A stretch of DNA of 64,000 nucleotides from Bombardia bombarda (taxonomy: Eukaryota > Ascomycota > Sordariomycetes > Sordariales > Lasiosphaeriaceae). Both the position numbers and the translations under genes were made by a program. Shown one piece after another: positions 43,627 through 52,756 of this stretch. The stretch covers positions 7,897,001 through 7,961,000 of the forward strand of contig JAULSR010000001.1 of the NCBI GenBank assembly GCA_030512295.1, read 5' to 3'. The notes below the pieces were generated by a model. It did not search any database, was not told where the DNA came from, and saw only the letters and a program-made list of their open reading frames with translations. Numbering within the stretch: the stretch's first letter is position 1; each line of letters begins with the position of its first letter.

Positions 43627-44287
43627 ATGAAACTCCTTTCAACCCTCCTCCTCACGGCCTCGCTTGCCAGCGCTGGATACCCGCCCCCTCCTGGCCCATG
43701 GACATTGGGCGCATGGCGTCCACCCACAGATAACACGTCACCCATGTGGTTTGGTCGCGCCATCCAAGCCAACGGCAGCAGATTCTGGCTGGGCAAGACG
43801 CCTTCGGCCTACTGCCCGGCTGGCATCTCCGGGTTGGACTGTTCGCTCTACCCTGGCGACTCGACTGTTTTCAACGGGGGCAACGACACGGTGTTTCTGA
43901 ACGTTGCGGTTCCTGGCGGGCAGCAAGGTATGTTTGATTACAGCAGTAGAATAAGATGGGCTGGCTGCAAGGAGACTGGGATGGTTCTGACAGCTCACAG
44001 TCTACATTGCCCCGGACGGTGCGCTTGGCTACACACCCCCGCACTCCACATTCAAGCCGGACGGATCGATTGTTTCGGGCTGGGTTCGCGAGATCAGTGT
44101 CGCTGGTGGAGCGCCGACTGTGATGGGCTATAACGGAAGGCCGATCCTGGCGTGTCCGGCTGGGGATGGGGCTGTGGATGTCTACCAGATATATGTGAAG
44201 CTCGCAGAGGCCGACCCAAAATCTGGTTGTATCTCGTTCCAGATGAGGACATATTCAGCTGCTGGGACTGTGGCGTGGGAGTATTGA
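43627..44287 (+). CDS. Small secreted protein, IgE-binding-protein-like
   Basis: Two exons (43627-43927 and 44001-44287, 73-nt intron) encode 195 residues. The signal peptide is MKLLSTLLLTASLASA. The mature part shows the layout of fungal proteins annotated as IgE-binding: FWLGKTPSAYCPAGISGLDC, an Asn-rich NGGNDTVFLNVAVPGGQQ, VYIAPDGALGYTPPHSTF, ILACPAGDGAVDVYQIYV and C-terminal Ser-Gly-Cys. Six or so cysteines and several N-glycosylation sites are present. The molecular role of the family is unknown; some members bind human IgE in Aspergillus. The assignment rests on pattern memory, so the name is tentative. Confidence 0.75.
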
Positions 44288-45514
44288 GCTGTGGGTGTTC
44301 ACGAGACTTGTCCATCCTGAAACGAATCCACATTGGCTACTACAAATCAATTGAATAGGTACTAACTATATGTGACATGTTCTCTTTAATTGTTATTTTC
44401 CTTCAAGACTGACCGACAACTCTTTATCGAAAGTTTATGTAAATAGGATACAAGATGCGCCTGATGCTGACCGAAGTAAACGAGGAGTGTGGTATACTTC
44501 GTGATGTTTACATTAGTAATGGTCTTGATGGTGCATTTTGAGTGCGTGTAATTAAAATGCTAGGGCAGTGAAATGTGGCGTAATGTGGGTATAAGTTTAC
44601 GGTCTTGGCATGGGATAGTACATTCAACATTGTGTAGGTACCTATGTAAAGAGTATTTGTACTCTGTGCAGCGTCGGAGGTCGTCCCTCCCTCCTCAATC
44701 AAGCGATGTGCATCTGCATTTCCAAATCCTACCATAGGTACACCGCATTTCCCTTCTCGTGTCCCCTTATTTACAGCGGTGTGCCTATCACAGCCTGCTC
44801 CTGCCACTCCAACATCCGACTCTACACTAGTCCCACCCCCCTCTTCTTTCGGACATTTCATGTTATTTGTTATTGTGTAATGTCTCATCATGCGCCACCT
44901 TCAGCCTGCCAAAGGCCCCAAACAAGTTTCCTAAGATAACAGACACCGAACTAGCGAATGCTTAAATCTTCTCTGCCATCTGCCCATTCTCGACAATATC
45001 TTTCAACCAAAGGGTAATTCGTCTTCCAGACAACCAAACACAACGGCCGTTGCGCAACAACGTCGAAAGAGATCACTGTCCATGAAATGGGAGCCAAGAT
45101 CGCTGGTGATTGACCCCTAATAGAGGGCTATCAGTGGTTCAGAAGAACACAAAGCTGAGCCTCGGTGCGTTCATCCCCATCCCAACCAACACTCTAACGA
45201 CATGCGCACCCTGCTGACATTTTGCCACGCTGAGGCAGATATGGAAAAGCGGTACTACAGCGAGTAAGTCAACAGATTTGGCAAGGGGGTTACATGGAAA
45301 TTAGGAACAGAGGCGGCATGAAACGCGAGAAAACAGCACATGGCAATTCAAGTAGGTGTCAGAACATTAGACTTATGCCTTGGTCTATTCTTCGTGACAG
45401 GTAGTCTGGCGGCCTTAAGATTCTCCCCATAATAGTACATACCTACGTAGTAATACAAGTTCTGTGCTTTCCTTCAGTGACATACTGTGTCATGCCTCGC
45501 AGTATTCTGACCCG
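44288..45514. other. Intergenic between convergent genes
   Basis: About 1.2 kb; short overlapping open frames only. No gene, RNA or repeat was recognised. Confidence 0.4.
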
Positions 45515-47441
45515 TTACGCCAAAGTCGGAGGTGGCTTATACGTCCACCCGCTCACCTGGCACGACTCGAGAAGATCTTGAACCTTTGTCTCGTCGGTGA
45601 TGTTGTGGTCGCTGCGGAGGTGGTGCTCGAACGATTTGCTGTAGTTCCAGGTCTCGTCGCTGTCTTTCGTACAGTTCTCAAGACTGCAGACAAAGTACTT
45701 GCCGATGGCGTAACGGTCCCACATGGAGCGGTCTTGAGATCTTTTCCTGCGCGTCTCGACAAGCTTCTTGGCACACTGTTCCAGGGACGTAGTAGTTCCT
45801 TCAGCAGCCAGCCACTGCTCGAAAGCACTCTCAATCCTTTCAATCGTCGTGTCCCCCGAGTTCTGCGGCATCCAGTTGTCCATTTCTAGACCATCAAGGC
45901 CGTCTTCCGAGTCCAGACGAAAGTAGTCGAACTCGTGCATTCCCTGTTTAGCTCTAGCTGCTGCAACCATGTGTACGTGGGGACCGCGGACCTCGGACGC
46001 CTGGTCAAAGGCATTGCGAGCCGAGTCTCCAATGGTCTGGCCTATCTTGGTTTTGGGGATTCCCCTGGCCGTGCCGATGCTGACAAAAGTACCAACCCGT
46101 TGGTGTTTGCGCTTGAGAAATCCAATCTCTTCCAGGGCTTCCTGGGAAGGGTTATTCGCGGGAAGTACTGATCCTCCAAATCCGCCGTCAGTAAACTGCC
46201 CATATTCGCGGATGTTCTGGATATCCCCAGCGATGAGCTCGGTGGGGCGTGCGATGTCGTTTCTTTTGAAGAAAGATATGTGCTTTGAGGCAGATCTCAG
46301 CCGACGTTTAAGAACCCCGCCATTGTCTAGGCCAGACACCTCTCTGTCACCCTCTTTGATGACATCGCCATCGTCAAGGTATATCTTCAAGGGTTTAAAG
46401 TAGTGCGGCGCCGCCGTTGTCGCTCTAGCCACCTTCCAAACTGCAATGCTTGCTCGATGTTTGGCGTTTAGGGGCTTCGTCCTGATGCCATGATCCTTCG
46501 TGGCGTCGCGTAGCTGGTATGACCGAAGGATGAATCGGTCACCTTCATGAAACATACTTTGTCGGTAGTTTGCGATGACAAAGCTGATCAGTTCGTCAGT
46601 CCTCTGCTCCAGAATGCTATTGACCTGACTGACACTCACCATCTGCACAGTCCTCTCTGGGTCTGAAAGAGCATTCCACTAGGTGAGCCCGTTGAGATCT
46701 CACCTCTTCGATGCAATACGTCCCTGATAGCAAGCTCCAGCTTCTCTGTATCGAACTTTTCCCGTGACACCCCGGCAAAGCCAAGTAACCCAACGCCATG
46801 TACATATCGCGGAGCGCCAAAGACAAACCCGCCCAGCCTCTTGTATTCTTCCAGGCAGTCCTTTACCGGCATGCGTAAGCGCGACAGCATAATGGCAATG
46901 AGACTACAATATCGACGTTAGCGCTAGATCACGACATGTAACCGGTATCCAGCCAAGGAGGCTTTAGTTCTTACCCTCCTGTTGAAGTTCCGCACATCAA
47001 GTCAAAATAATGGCAAGGAAGATACTGCTGCGGTTGTTCCTCGCCCTGACCGATTCGAATATGTGACACCGAACTTGGTTGGTCACAGAGTGAAAAACTT
47101 GACGTGACTGGCTGCTCGCCATTGCCGGTTGATTGTCTGGCTTCTTCATTCTTGATGCACTCCATTAGTTTCTTCAAAACCAGGAGACTGAATATTCCAC
47201 GAATTCCACCGCCATCTGTGAGTAGTAGGCATAATCAGTACAAGTATACATGAATGTGATAGAAGATTGAGATGTGTATCCCTAAGCTGTACTCACCGAA
47301 GCACAGAGTGTTGAAGAGCGACCAGGCATTTTGATCAGCAGTCAATGGTTCATTCGACATAGCACGACTATCGTCCACTCCGTCATGATCGGTTCCATTC
47401 TCGGATATGTCTTGGTTGTTTCCAGAAGTGCTGGACGCCAT
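45515..47441 (-). CDS. Patatin-like phospholipase with C-terminal C2H2 zinc finger
   Basis: A lipid acyl hydrolase of the patatin fold. Four exons: 47297-47441, 46975-47215, 46640-46903 and 45515-46583, giving 572 residues. The oxyanion loop DGGGIRG (about residue 49, split by intron 1), the nucleophile elbow GTSTGG (about 124-129, split at intron 2) and the catalytic Asp motif FTDGGFGG are all present, so it should be active. The strand CFVIANYR appears only if intron 3 (46584-46639) is removed. After the catalytic domain comes a basic linker (CAKKLVETRRKRSQDRSMWD). Then follows a single C2H2-type finger: CSLENC, a 16-residue gap to FEHH, and LRSDH. Patatins in fungi occur in non-self recognition and programmed cell death modules. 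A zinc finger attached to one may bind nucleic acid or a partner protein. The N-terminal 45 residues are acidic and Ser/Asn-rich. Confidence 0.85.
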
Positions 47442-47538
47442 GGGCAGGGGGAATATATGAAAGGAGAAGTAAGAGTTAAGATAGATGAGTGTAAAGACTA
47501 GAGTCTAGTTACCTAGGTGGGGACTTTGGATAGCTCAC
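47442..47538. other. Short spacer upstream of the patatin gene
   Basis: No feature was recognised other than a presumed promoter. Confidence 0.3.
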
Positions 47539-48007
47539 CGTAACTGATCATGGAAATCCAAACATTCCAGTTCCATGGGCCATTCCGAGTAATATTTAAC
47601 AACTCGTCGTAGACACTGGCAAAGCCTCGTCTTCTACCATTGCAAGCCCAAGACCCCTCGACCTCGAAGCCTTCATGTTCGAAGCCCGCCAAATAAGCCA
47701 TCTCAGCCGCAAAGTATGGATCCGGCATCATGACGACAGCACTGCGGATGGCTGGCGGCTCTTGAGGCAGTCAGGGGAGAGGCGCATCCGCCAAATGGCG
47801 TCGTGTTGTTTGAGATTCTCCGTATCCAGCGCTTATACGGATACATGTAATGTTCAATGCTGGACATGGCTGCAAATAGCGACACACAGAACGGAAGAGC
47901 GCTCATAGCTCACTGGGAGCCTTACTCACCTGGGTATTCAGGTATGCTGCACCATGGGTATCTCTGGAACCTGGCATCTCGAATAGGTGTGTTGCACAAA
48001 TGCCCAC
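47539..48007 (-). pseudogene. Possible remnant of an unidentified gene
   Basis: Two exon-like segments on the minus strand, 47930-48007 and 47539-47831, join at good splice signals in one frame (NTPIRDARFQRYPWCSIPEY, then ALDTENLKQHDAIWRMRLSP). The frame closes at about 47735 and a coding-like stretch continues in another (MMPDPYFAAEMAYLAGFEHE, ELLNITRNGPWNWNVWISMI), as if one base were missing near 47726-47735. A GTGAGC donor-like site follows. I do not recognise the family. No clear start or end was found, so this may be a decayed fragment, a gene whose exons I mis-joined, or chance. Confidence 0.3.
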
Positions 48008-48238
48008 CTGTGTAGGTCTATTTAGAACGCTGGCGCTTTCATCAAGGCCATGCTAACGCCACCTCTAAACTAAGGCAACGAGAGGGGCAGCTGTACATCT
48101 GAGAAAAGTATTAACTTTGCGTCTTCACGCGAGAGCCTTTCCAACGATATTGGCAGGTGAGACATGCTGAACCGTTCATGTCCCTTGTTCCTCAGGCAGA
48201 TACACAGATTAAGCAGGCGGACTACCTTCATGTTATGG

Positions 48239-48297
48239 CGTTCCATCTTTCCGTTCCATCTTTCCGTTCCATCTTTCCGTTCCATCTTTCCGTTCCA
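48239..48297. repeat. Tandem repeat, 13-bp unit ttccatctttccg
   Basis: Four perfect copies from 48241 to 48292, with a partial fifth copy. Confidence 0.92.
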
Positions 48298-48775
48298 GTC
48301 TTTCCTCTATCAAGGTCCTTGGGAACATGATGAGATGGTGCGTTGCGACCGGTCTAGTATTGGAACTTGTTGACGAAAGGATGAATTCAATCACGTCTAC
48401 ACCGAGTTAGCTGTGCCGTCAATTGGGTCGATCCTTTTCTTCAAAAGCCGCCAGGGCTGGGCTAGGCGCGTGCTATCAAGGCCCCCTTCACCGAATAGAT
48501 GGGCTTTCCTATTTAGTTCAATAGTTTCGGATAGCAACCACAACTACCAATGGTAAGAGGCATGTGGTTTATAGCGGATGACTGATACCGGGTTGCACGA
48601 CATAGTGCATAGTGCATAACGTTAGTGCGTATTCGCGTCGAGGTACTGACTGTACTGAGGTGCGAAGGAGGCACAGGCTGTCTGTCTCCTGCAGGTTTCG
48701 ATCAGCGAAGCGACTACCCCGATTGGCACGGGCCGACCATCGGCCATGGACTTATAGCCGACAGCTTGCATTAGG

Positions 48776-48850
48776 TGTGTTGTGATTGGGTGTGGTCGGG
48801 TGTTGTGATTGGGTGTGGTCGGGTGTTGTGATTGGGTGTGGTCGGGTGTG
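48776..48850. repeat. Tandem repeat, 23-bp unit tgtgattgggtgtggtcgggtgt
   Basis: Three perfect copies from 48781 to 48849, with related GT-rich sequence on both sides. G-rich on the plus strand. Confidence 0.9.
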
Positions 48851-48952
48851 TTTTGGTTGGGTGATGTGGAAATTTTGGAGGCTGTGCATGAGTTGGGGGC
48901 TTGTCAGTGGTTTTCGCCGCCCGGCGGCAACGCATGTTTTAAAAGTATGGAT

Positions 48953-49238
48953 GCATATGCGAAAGTTGAGGCCAAAAGTAATTACAATCGACCTTGTCGA
49001 CTTGCTTAGGTAATACAGTGCGTGTGATTTAAGGCACTGCTATAGTGTGTAGAAGGAGGATAGCTATAAAATGGCGCTTGGAGCACTGGATAGTGCTTAC
49101 TCGTTATTTCTTAATGTTCATAACGATGCAATAACACAGTTTAGATAATACTATTCGCTGAATTTTCACTGTATTACCTAAGCAGACATACAAGGTCGAG
49201 TGTACCTAATTACTTTTGGCCCCAACCTTCGTACATGC
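48953..49238. mobile_element. MITE-like element with terminal inverted repeats of about 60 bp
   Basis: The left end (gcatatgcgaaagttgaggc, caaaagtaatta, cgaccttgt, then cttaggtaatacagtg) is repeated inverted at the right end (cactgtattacctaag, then acaaggtcg, taattacttttgg, ccccaaccttcgtacatgc). About 60 bp match, with a few mismatches and indels. The roughly 160-bp centre has no coding capacity. No clear target-site duplication was seen, so the exact ends are uncertain. It would fold into a long hairpin. Confidence 0.7.
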
Positions 49239-49606
49239 TGTAAAGTACACACCCAGTGTATATATATGACTCACCTAAGAATGAACTTGGTTGTCTTGCT
49301 GCGAAGATCTCGGTGAAATGTGAAGTGCCATTCCATTCATGCGCCTCCTCCCCCAAGCCTGTCCGCGGCGAGCCAAAACATTGAGAGCAGCAGCACAGAC
49401 GGCAGGGACCTTATAAACTTGGCTATCCCAACCATGGACAATTTGGGCGGGGAACCGTTTCTCTTCATTCTTCCATTTCATACAGCAATCGAGTGCGAGC
49501 ACCGCTGTTTCCCTCCTGCTCTTTACACCACTCTTGTCAGGAGAAATATATTTACCTTTCCTTAGGCTTTGCCGCGCTTTGCGCTTCTGCCAATCCAGCC
49601 ACCATC

Positions 49607-50088
49607 ATGTCCTGCTTCTGCCAGCGAGACTCAACCGATGGTGCGCGGCACCGCAAGCCTCTGCTATCCAAGTTCTGGTCTTCACGGTCAATTGTATCAG
49701 ACCACAGACCAATCAATGGTTCCTGGAAAGTCGCCAAAGATAAAGACCTCAACAGCAAAGGTAGGTACCTATGTCTGTTCCCAGCTCAAAATTGCACACT
49801 CCCCCATAAACACCGGTACTGACTGGATGCGCTGGGGCATGCACAGACGTCGATTCATTCATTCGATTTGAATTCCCACCGCGAGAGTCGACACTAGACG
49901 CCTGGGACCTTGTCATAGACGGAGCAACTTTGAAACCTCTCGTTTTTCACAGGACTATGGAACAACGCAACGTGTTGTACTTGTCATCCCTAGACTTCAA
50001 GGATTATAATTTCAAGACACGCTTCTACCGAAGGATTGGTGTTATCTCGGGGATATGGCTTATGCCAAGGGAGGGTTCAAATTTCTAG
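49607..50088 (+). CDS. Small protein of 131 residues, unknown function
   Basis: Not recognised. Two exons (49607-49760 and 49847-50088) with a GTAGGT...ACAG intron of 86 nt give 131 residues. The protein starts MSCFCQRDSTDGARHRKPLL in a good context (accatcATG) and ends MPREGSNF. The second exon (RFEFPPRESTLDAWDLVIDG and on) reads as a folded domain rich in aromatic residues, with FHRTMEQRNVLYLSSLDFKD. There are no membrane helices. CxC near the N-terminus could be a lipidation or metal site. It precedes a four-helix membrane protein on the same strand. Confidence 0.5.
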
Positions 50089-50591
50089 ATCAAATCCAGC
50101 GAGGTATTTGGCACAGAGCGTTTCCTTGTTCTTTTTCTCTTTTTTTTTTTGGGAGCGGTTTTGGGTAGCGGTACGAGTACACGATAACTTGCAATGTATG
50201 AGGTACCCCTTTCGTAGTTAGGTATAGACATGAACCTGGCTATCTGATATTTTGTTTTGTTTTCTAGTATGTCCATTGCACAGCCATCGTACCTACTGTT
50301 AAACAGTTTGCATTCGGTAGCGCCAGGCCCGACAGAAGCAGGGGAGAACCCAGTCAAGCCAGTATGTGCAGGAACGGATGGTTCATGGAAGTTGGGGTTT
50401 TGGCAAATCGCGGTGCGTGTGGTGTGCGACAGAGAGCGCCACAGTCTGCAATGCCAGCGGTTGCCGCCTGATGGGGTCGCACAATGACGCTTCTGCCCCA
50501 GTTAGATTCTTTTACGCCTTTTTGCTTTTTCCAGGCCGTGTTGTTTTGTGCCGGCAGTTTGACATGGTCATTTCTACACCCCAACTAAAAG
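50089..50591. other. Intergenic
   Basis: About 500 bp with a T-rich run at 50137-50150; the presumed promoter of the membrane protein gene. No other feature was seen. Confidence 0.4.
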
Positions 50592-51564
50592 ATGCTACTC
50601 AGTTCCTCGCTGCTATCATCCCTAGACAAGCCCCCCTACACAATGGTAGCTCGACGGCCGACGTTTGGCCAAGCAATCAAACGTTCATCAGGCTATGTAC
50701 TTTCAAGCCTAATAACCCTACCATACTATCGTTTTTATCGCCAAAATACCTTGCTACCCATTCTCGCAATTATGCGAAGCGTGCGGGAGAGGGAAAGCGA
50801 CGATGTCCTCTTTCAGAGGACGCGGTATTGGAGAGAGCGGAAGCTGCGCGAATTTCAGTTTGTCCAAGTTGCCGTGCGCTGCCGCAACCTCGCCACGATA
50901 AACAACAAAACAACAAGAGCAAACAAACTGACACCACAACAGGGGACACTCCTGGCGGCGGCTGTCATTGGATGCTTCTCCTGGGTGCCCAACGATGGCC
51001 AGCACTGGCTCGGGCCAGCTGCATGGTACTCATGCCTGGTCCTTTCGCTTTTCGCAATCCTCCTCTCGTCGTCTGAGGCGTTCATCTTCTCCACCATTAA
51101 GGACGTGCCAGGGAAGACCAGCCAGGCCAGGGAGTTGGCTATGATAGCCAGGGTCGAGCCCATCACACCCCAACAACCACAGCCAACAGCGACCGACGGG
51201 CGGGAGAAGGGCAAGGGGAGACAGAGGCAGGACGTTCAAGTGAAAATTAAATGGATTATGGTATTTACCTGGCAGGCTCCCATCATGCTTGTGGCATACG
51301 CCGTCATATGCTTTCTGGCAGGTTTGACGATTTATGTCTGCACGCCACTATACGACGGCCTCGGGTTCAGAGGCGAGAGTAAGGTGTGTGATCCCATCTG
51401 TACATGTAGTTGTCCAAGGGAGGTACTTGGCCCTAACAACACTTCAGGCCTCAATATTTTACCTTGTTTCATTTGTCGCATCTGGAGCCACCTTTGTCTG
51501 GTGCTCATTCTGGGCGTACCGTTTCATTGACCTGGATGAACAGGACTTATACACAGTAGGGTGA
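50592..51564 (+). CDS. Four-helix membrane protein, unknown function
   Basis: Three exons (50592-50873, 50943-51383, 51448-51564) give 279 residues. Intron 1 is 69 nt and keeps the frame open; it is inferred because removing it joins FQFVQVA directly to GTLLAAAVIGCFSW. Four hydrophobic helices are visible: GTLLAAAVIGCFSW, WYSCLVLSLFAILLSSSEAF, IMVFTWQAPIMLVAYAVICF (running on to the C-terminal side) and ASIFYLVSFVASGATFVWCS. A polar loop with Lys/Gln/Arg separates the pairs. The end WAYRFIDLDEQDLYTVG is cytosolic. Similar fungal membrane proteins occur beside lineage-specific genes, but I know no function. The first 60 residues are uncertain; Met at 50643 is an alternative start. Confidence 0.65.
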
Positions 51565-52756
51565 TTCGGGCGCTGTGCGTCGGGCACAAGCCTGACCCTG
51601 GATCCCTGGTGGGGAAAGTGCCCACCTTGTGTCGCCTCAGGGTAGTACTGCGCCTCTCCACTGACAGGGATGTCACCAGACAGGGTAGAATACAGCATTA
51701 ACGCGGTGGGTGGTCGGTCTTCAGTGGCCAACCATCCATTGGGTGTTTATTTACATGTGTCGCGAAAAAATAAACAAAACCGATCTCCTTTTCGCATGAC
51801 GTGAACCAGGCTCACATTCTCTGGTGCACGTTCAACAACAAAGCGGTCAGACCTAGTGTACTTTCGATTCGGGCATTTGCTAAAAAGGCCGTCGTCCGTT
51901 GCCACCACCCCTATAACGATCCGCGATATATGGGATAGGTTTGAGGCCACCCCATTTACGATATGCGTCGTGGTCCATCAGCCCACCTTAGCTATGTTGA
52001 CGTAAGGGATGTTGCCAGGATGGCGATTTGGGCCACCAGCCACCCGCCGACAGTCGACGGCGAGTGGTTTCTGCTCGCCTCAGCATACGGGCCTCGGTAG
52101 TTTTTTCTTGATATCGCATACCTATTTATGCATCCTTCGTTTCTTCAACCGTTCCCTCAAATCTGTTTAACCATCTCCTAAAATACGGAGCACGCGTCCC
52201 ATAAATTCACAAGGCGCCTCACCAGCGTCCATATACACCTCCTCTCTTATCTGGTTAAAGCCGTTCATCGTCATGTCCTGGTCTATTAGTTGATATGTGA
52301 AGGACAGCACGTTTCGCCGAAAGAGGTCTGCGGACAGGTGATACGTAGTTGAGATAGTATATCCTGATCTTGTAGGTGTTTTTTTTCTAGACGCGGTACG
52401 GTAATATCCGGAAAGGTCCAAAACAGTGATAATACAGTGCAGAACTCACTTCATCTCAGCTAAGGTGATTAAATATGTACAGTATGAGTCAAAAGGTCTG
52501 GCCCTATCCTAAGTTTTACTACCTAATCGTACCCAAGTTTGACTTTCACTACTCACATAGACTAGTAATAAATGGAATAGTTATAGATAGAATAGTTAGA
52601 GGTAGGATGGTTTAAATGGGATAGGTGTGAATGGGATAGTTATAAATGGGATAGTTGTACGTGGTGTAGCTGTAAGTGGTGGTCGCACATGGGGCCAGAT
52701 TTGTTGACTAGCACTGTACCTATCTGTTACCAACCAGATCTCATCACTAATCTCTA
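51565..52756. other. Intergenic with a MITE-like element
   Basis: About 1.2 kb. Minus-strand frames at 51747-51950 and 52167-52421 have protein-like composition but no ATG and no recognised family. A TA-flanked inverted-repeat element occupies 52480-52716. Confidence 0.4.
52480..52716. mobile_element. Tc1/mariner-like MITE with TA target duplication
   Basis: The left end cagtatgagtcaaaaggtct(ggccc) pairs with the inverted right end cagtgctagtcaacaaatct(ggccc), about 20 of 27 positions matching. Both ends are flanked by TA (52478-52479 and 52717-52718), the duplication made by Tc1/mariner/pogo transposases. The 237-bp element has no ORF. Its interior has diverged copies of a gggatagtt motif. 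It lies just downstream of the NACHT-ankyrin gene stop. Confidence 0.7.

Larger units (their letters stand above)
48008..49606. other. Repeat-bearing intergenic region
   Basis: About 1.6 kb containing two minisatellite-like arrays (48239-48297 and 48776-48850) and a MITE-like inverted-repeat element (48953-49238). A minus-strand frame ending SREDAKLILFSDVQLPLSLP (48070-48160) may belong with the remnant at 47.5-48.0 kb, but I could not join it. Confidence 0.5.

Noticed and set aside
46659..46683. A 25-nt GTGAG...CCTAG segment that could be read as an intron in the patatin gene
   Set aside because: Too short for a spliceosomal intron; keeping it and splicing 46584-46639 instead restores the conserved CFVIANYR strand and gives a total in frame.
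51747..52421. Minus-strand frames with protein-like composition, possibly a decayed gene
   Set aside because: No ATG, no family resemblance and no consistent splice junction between the two parts.
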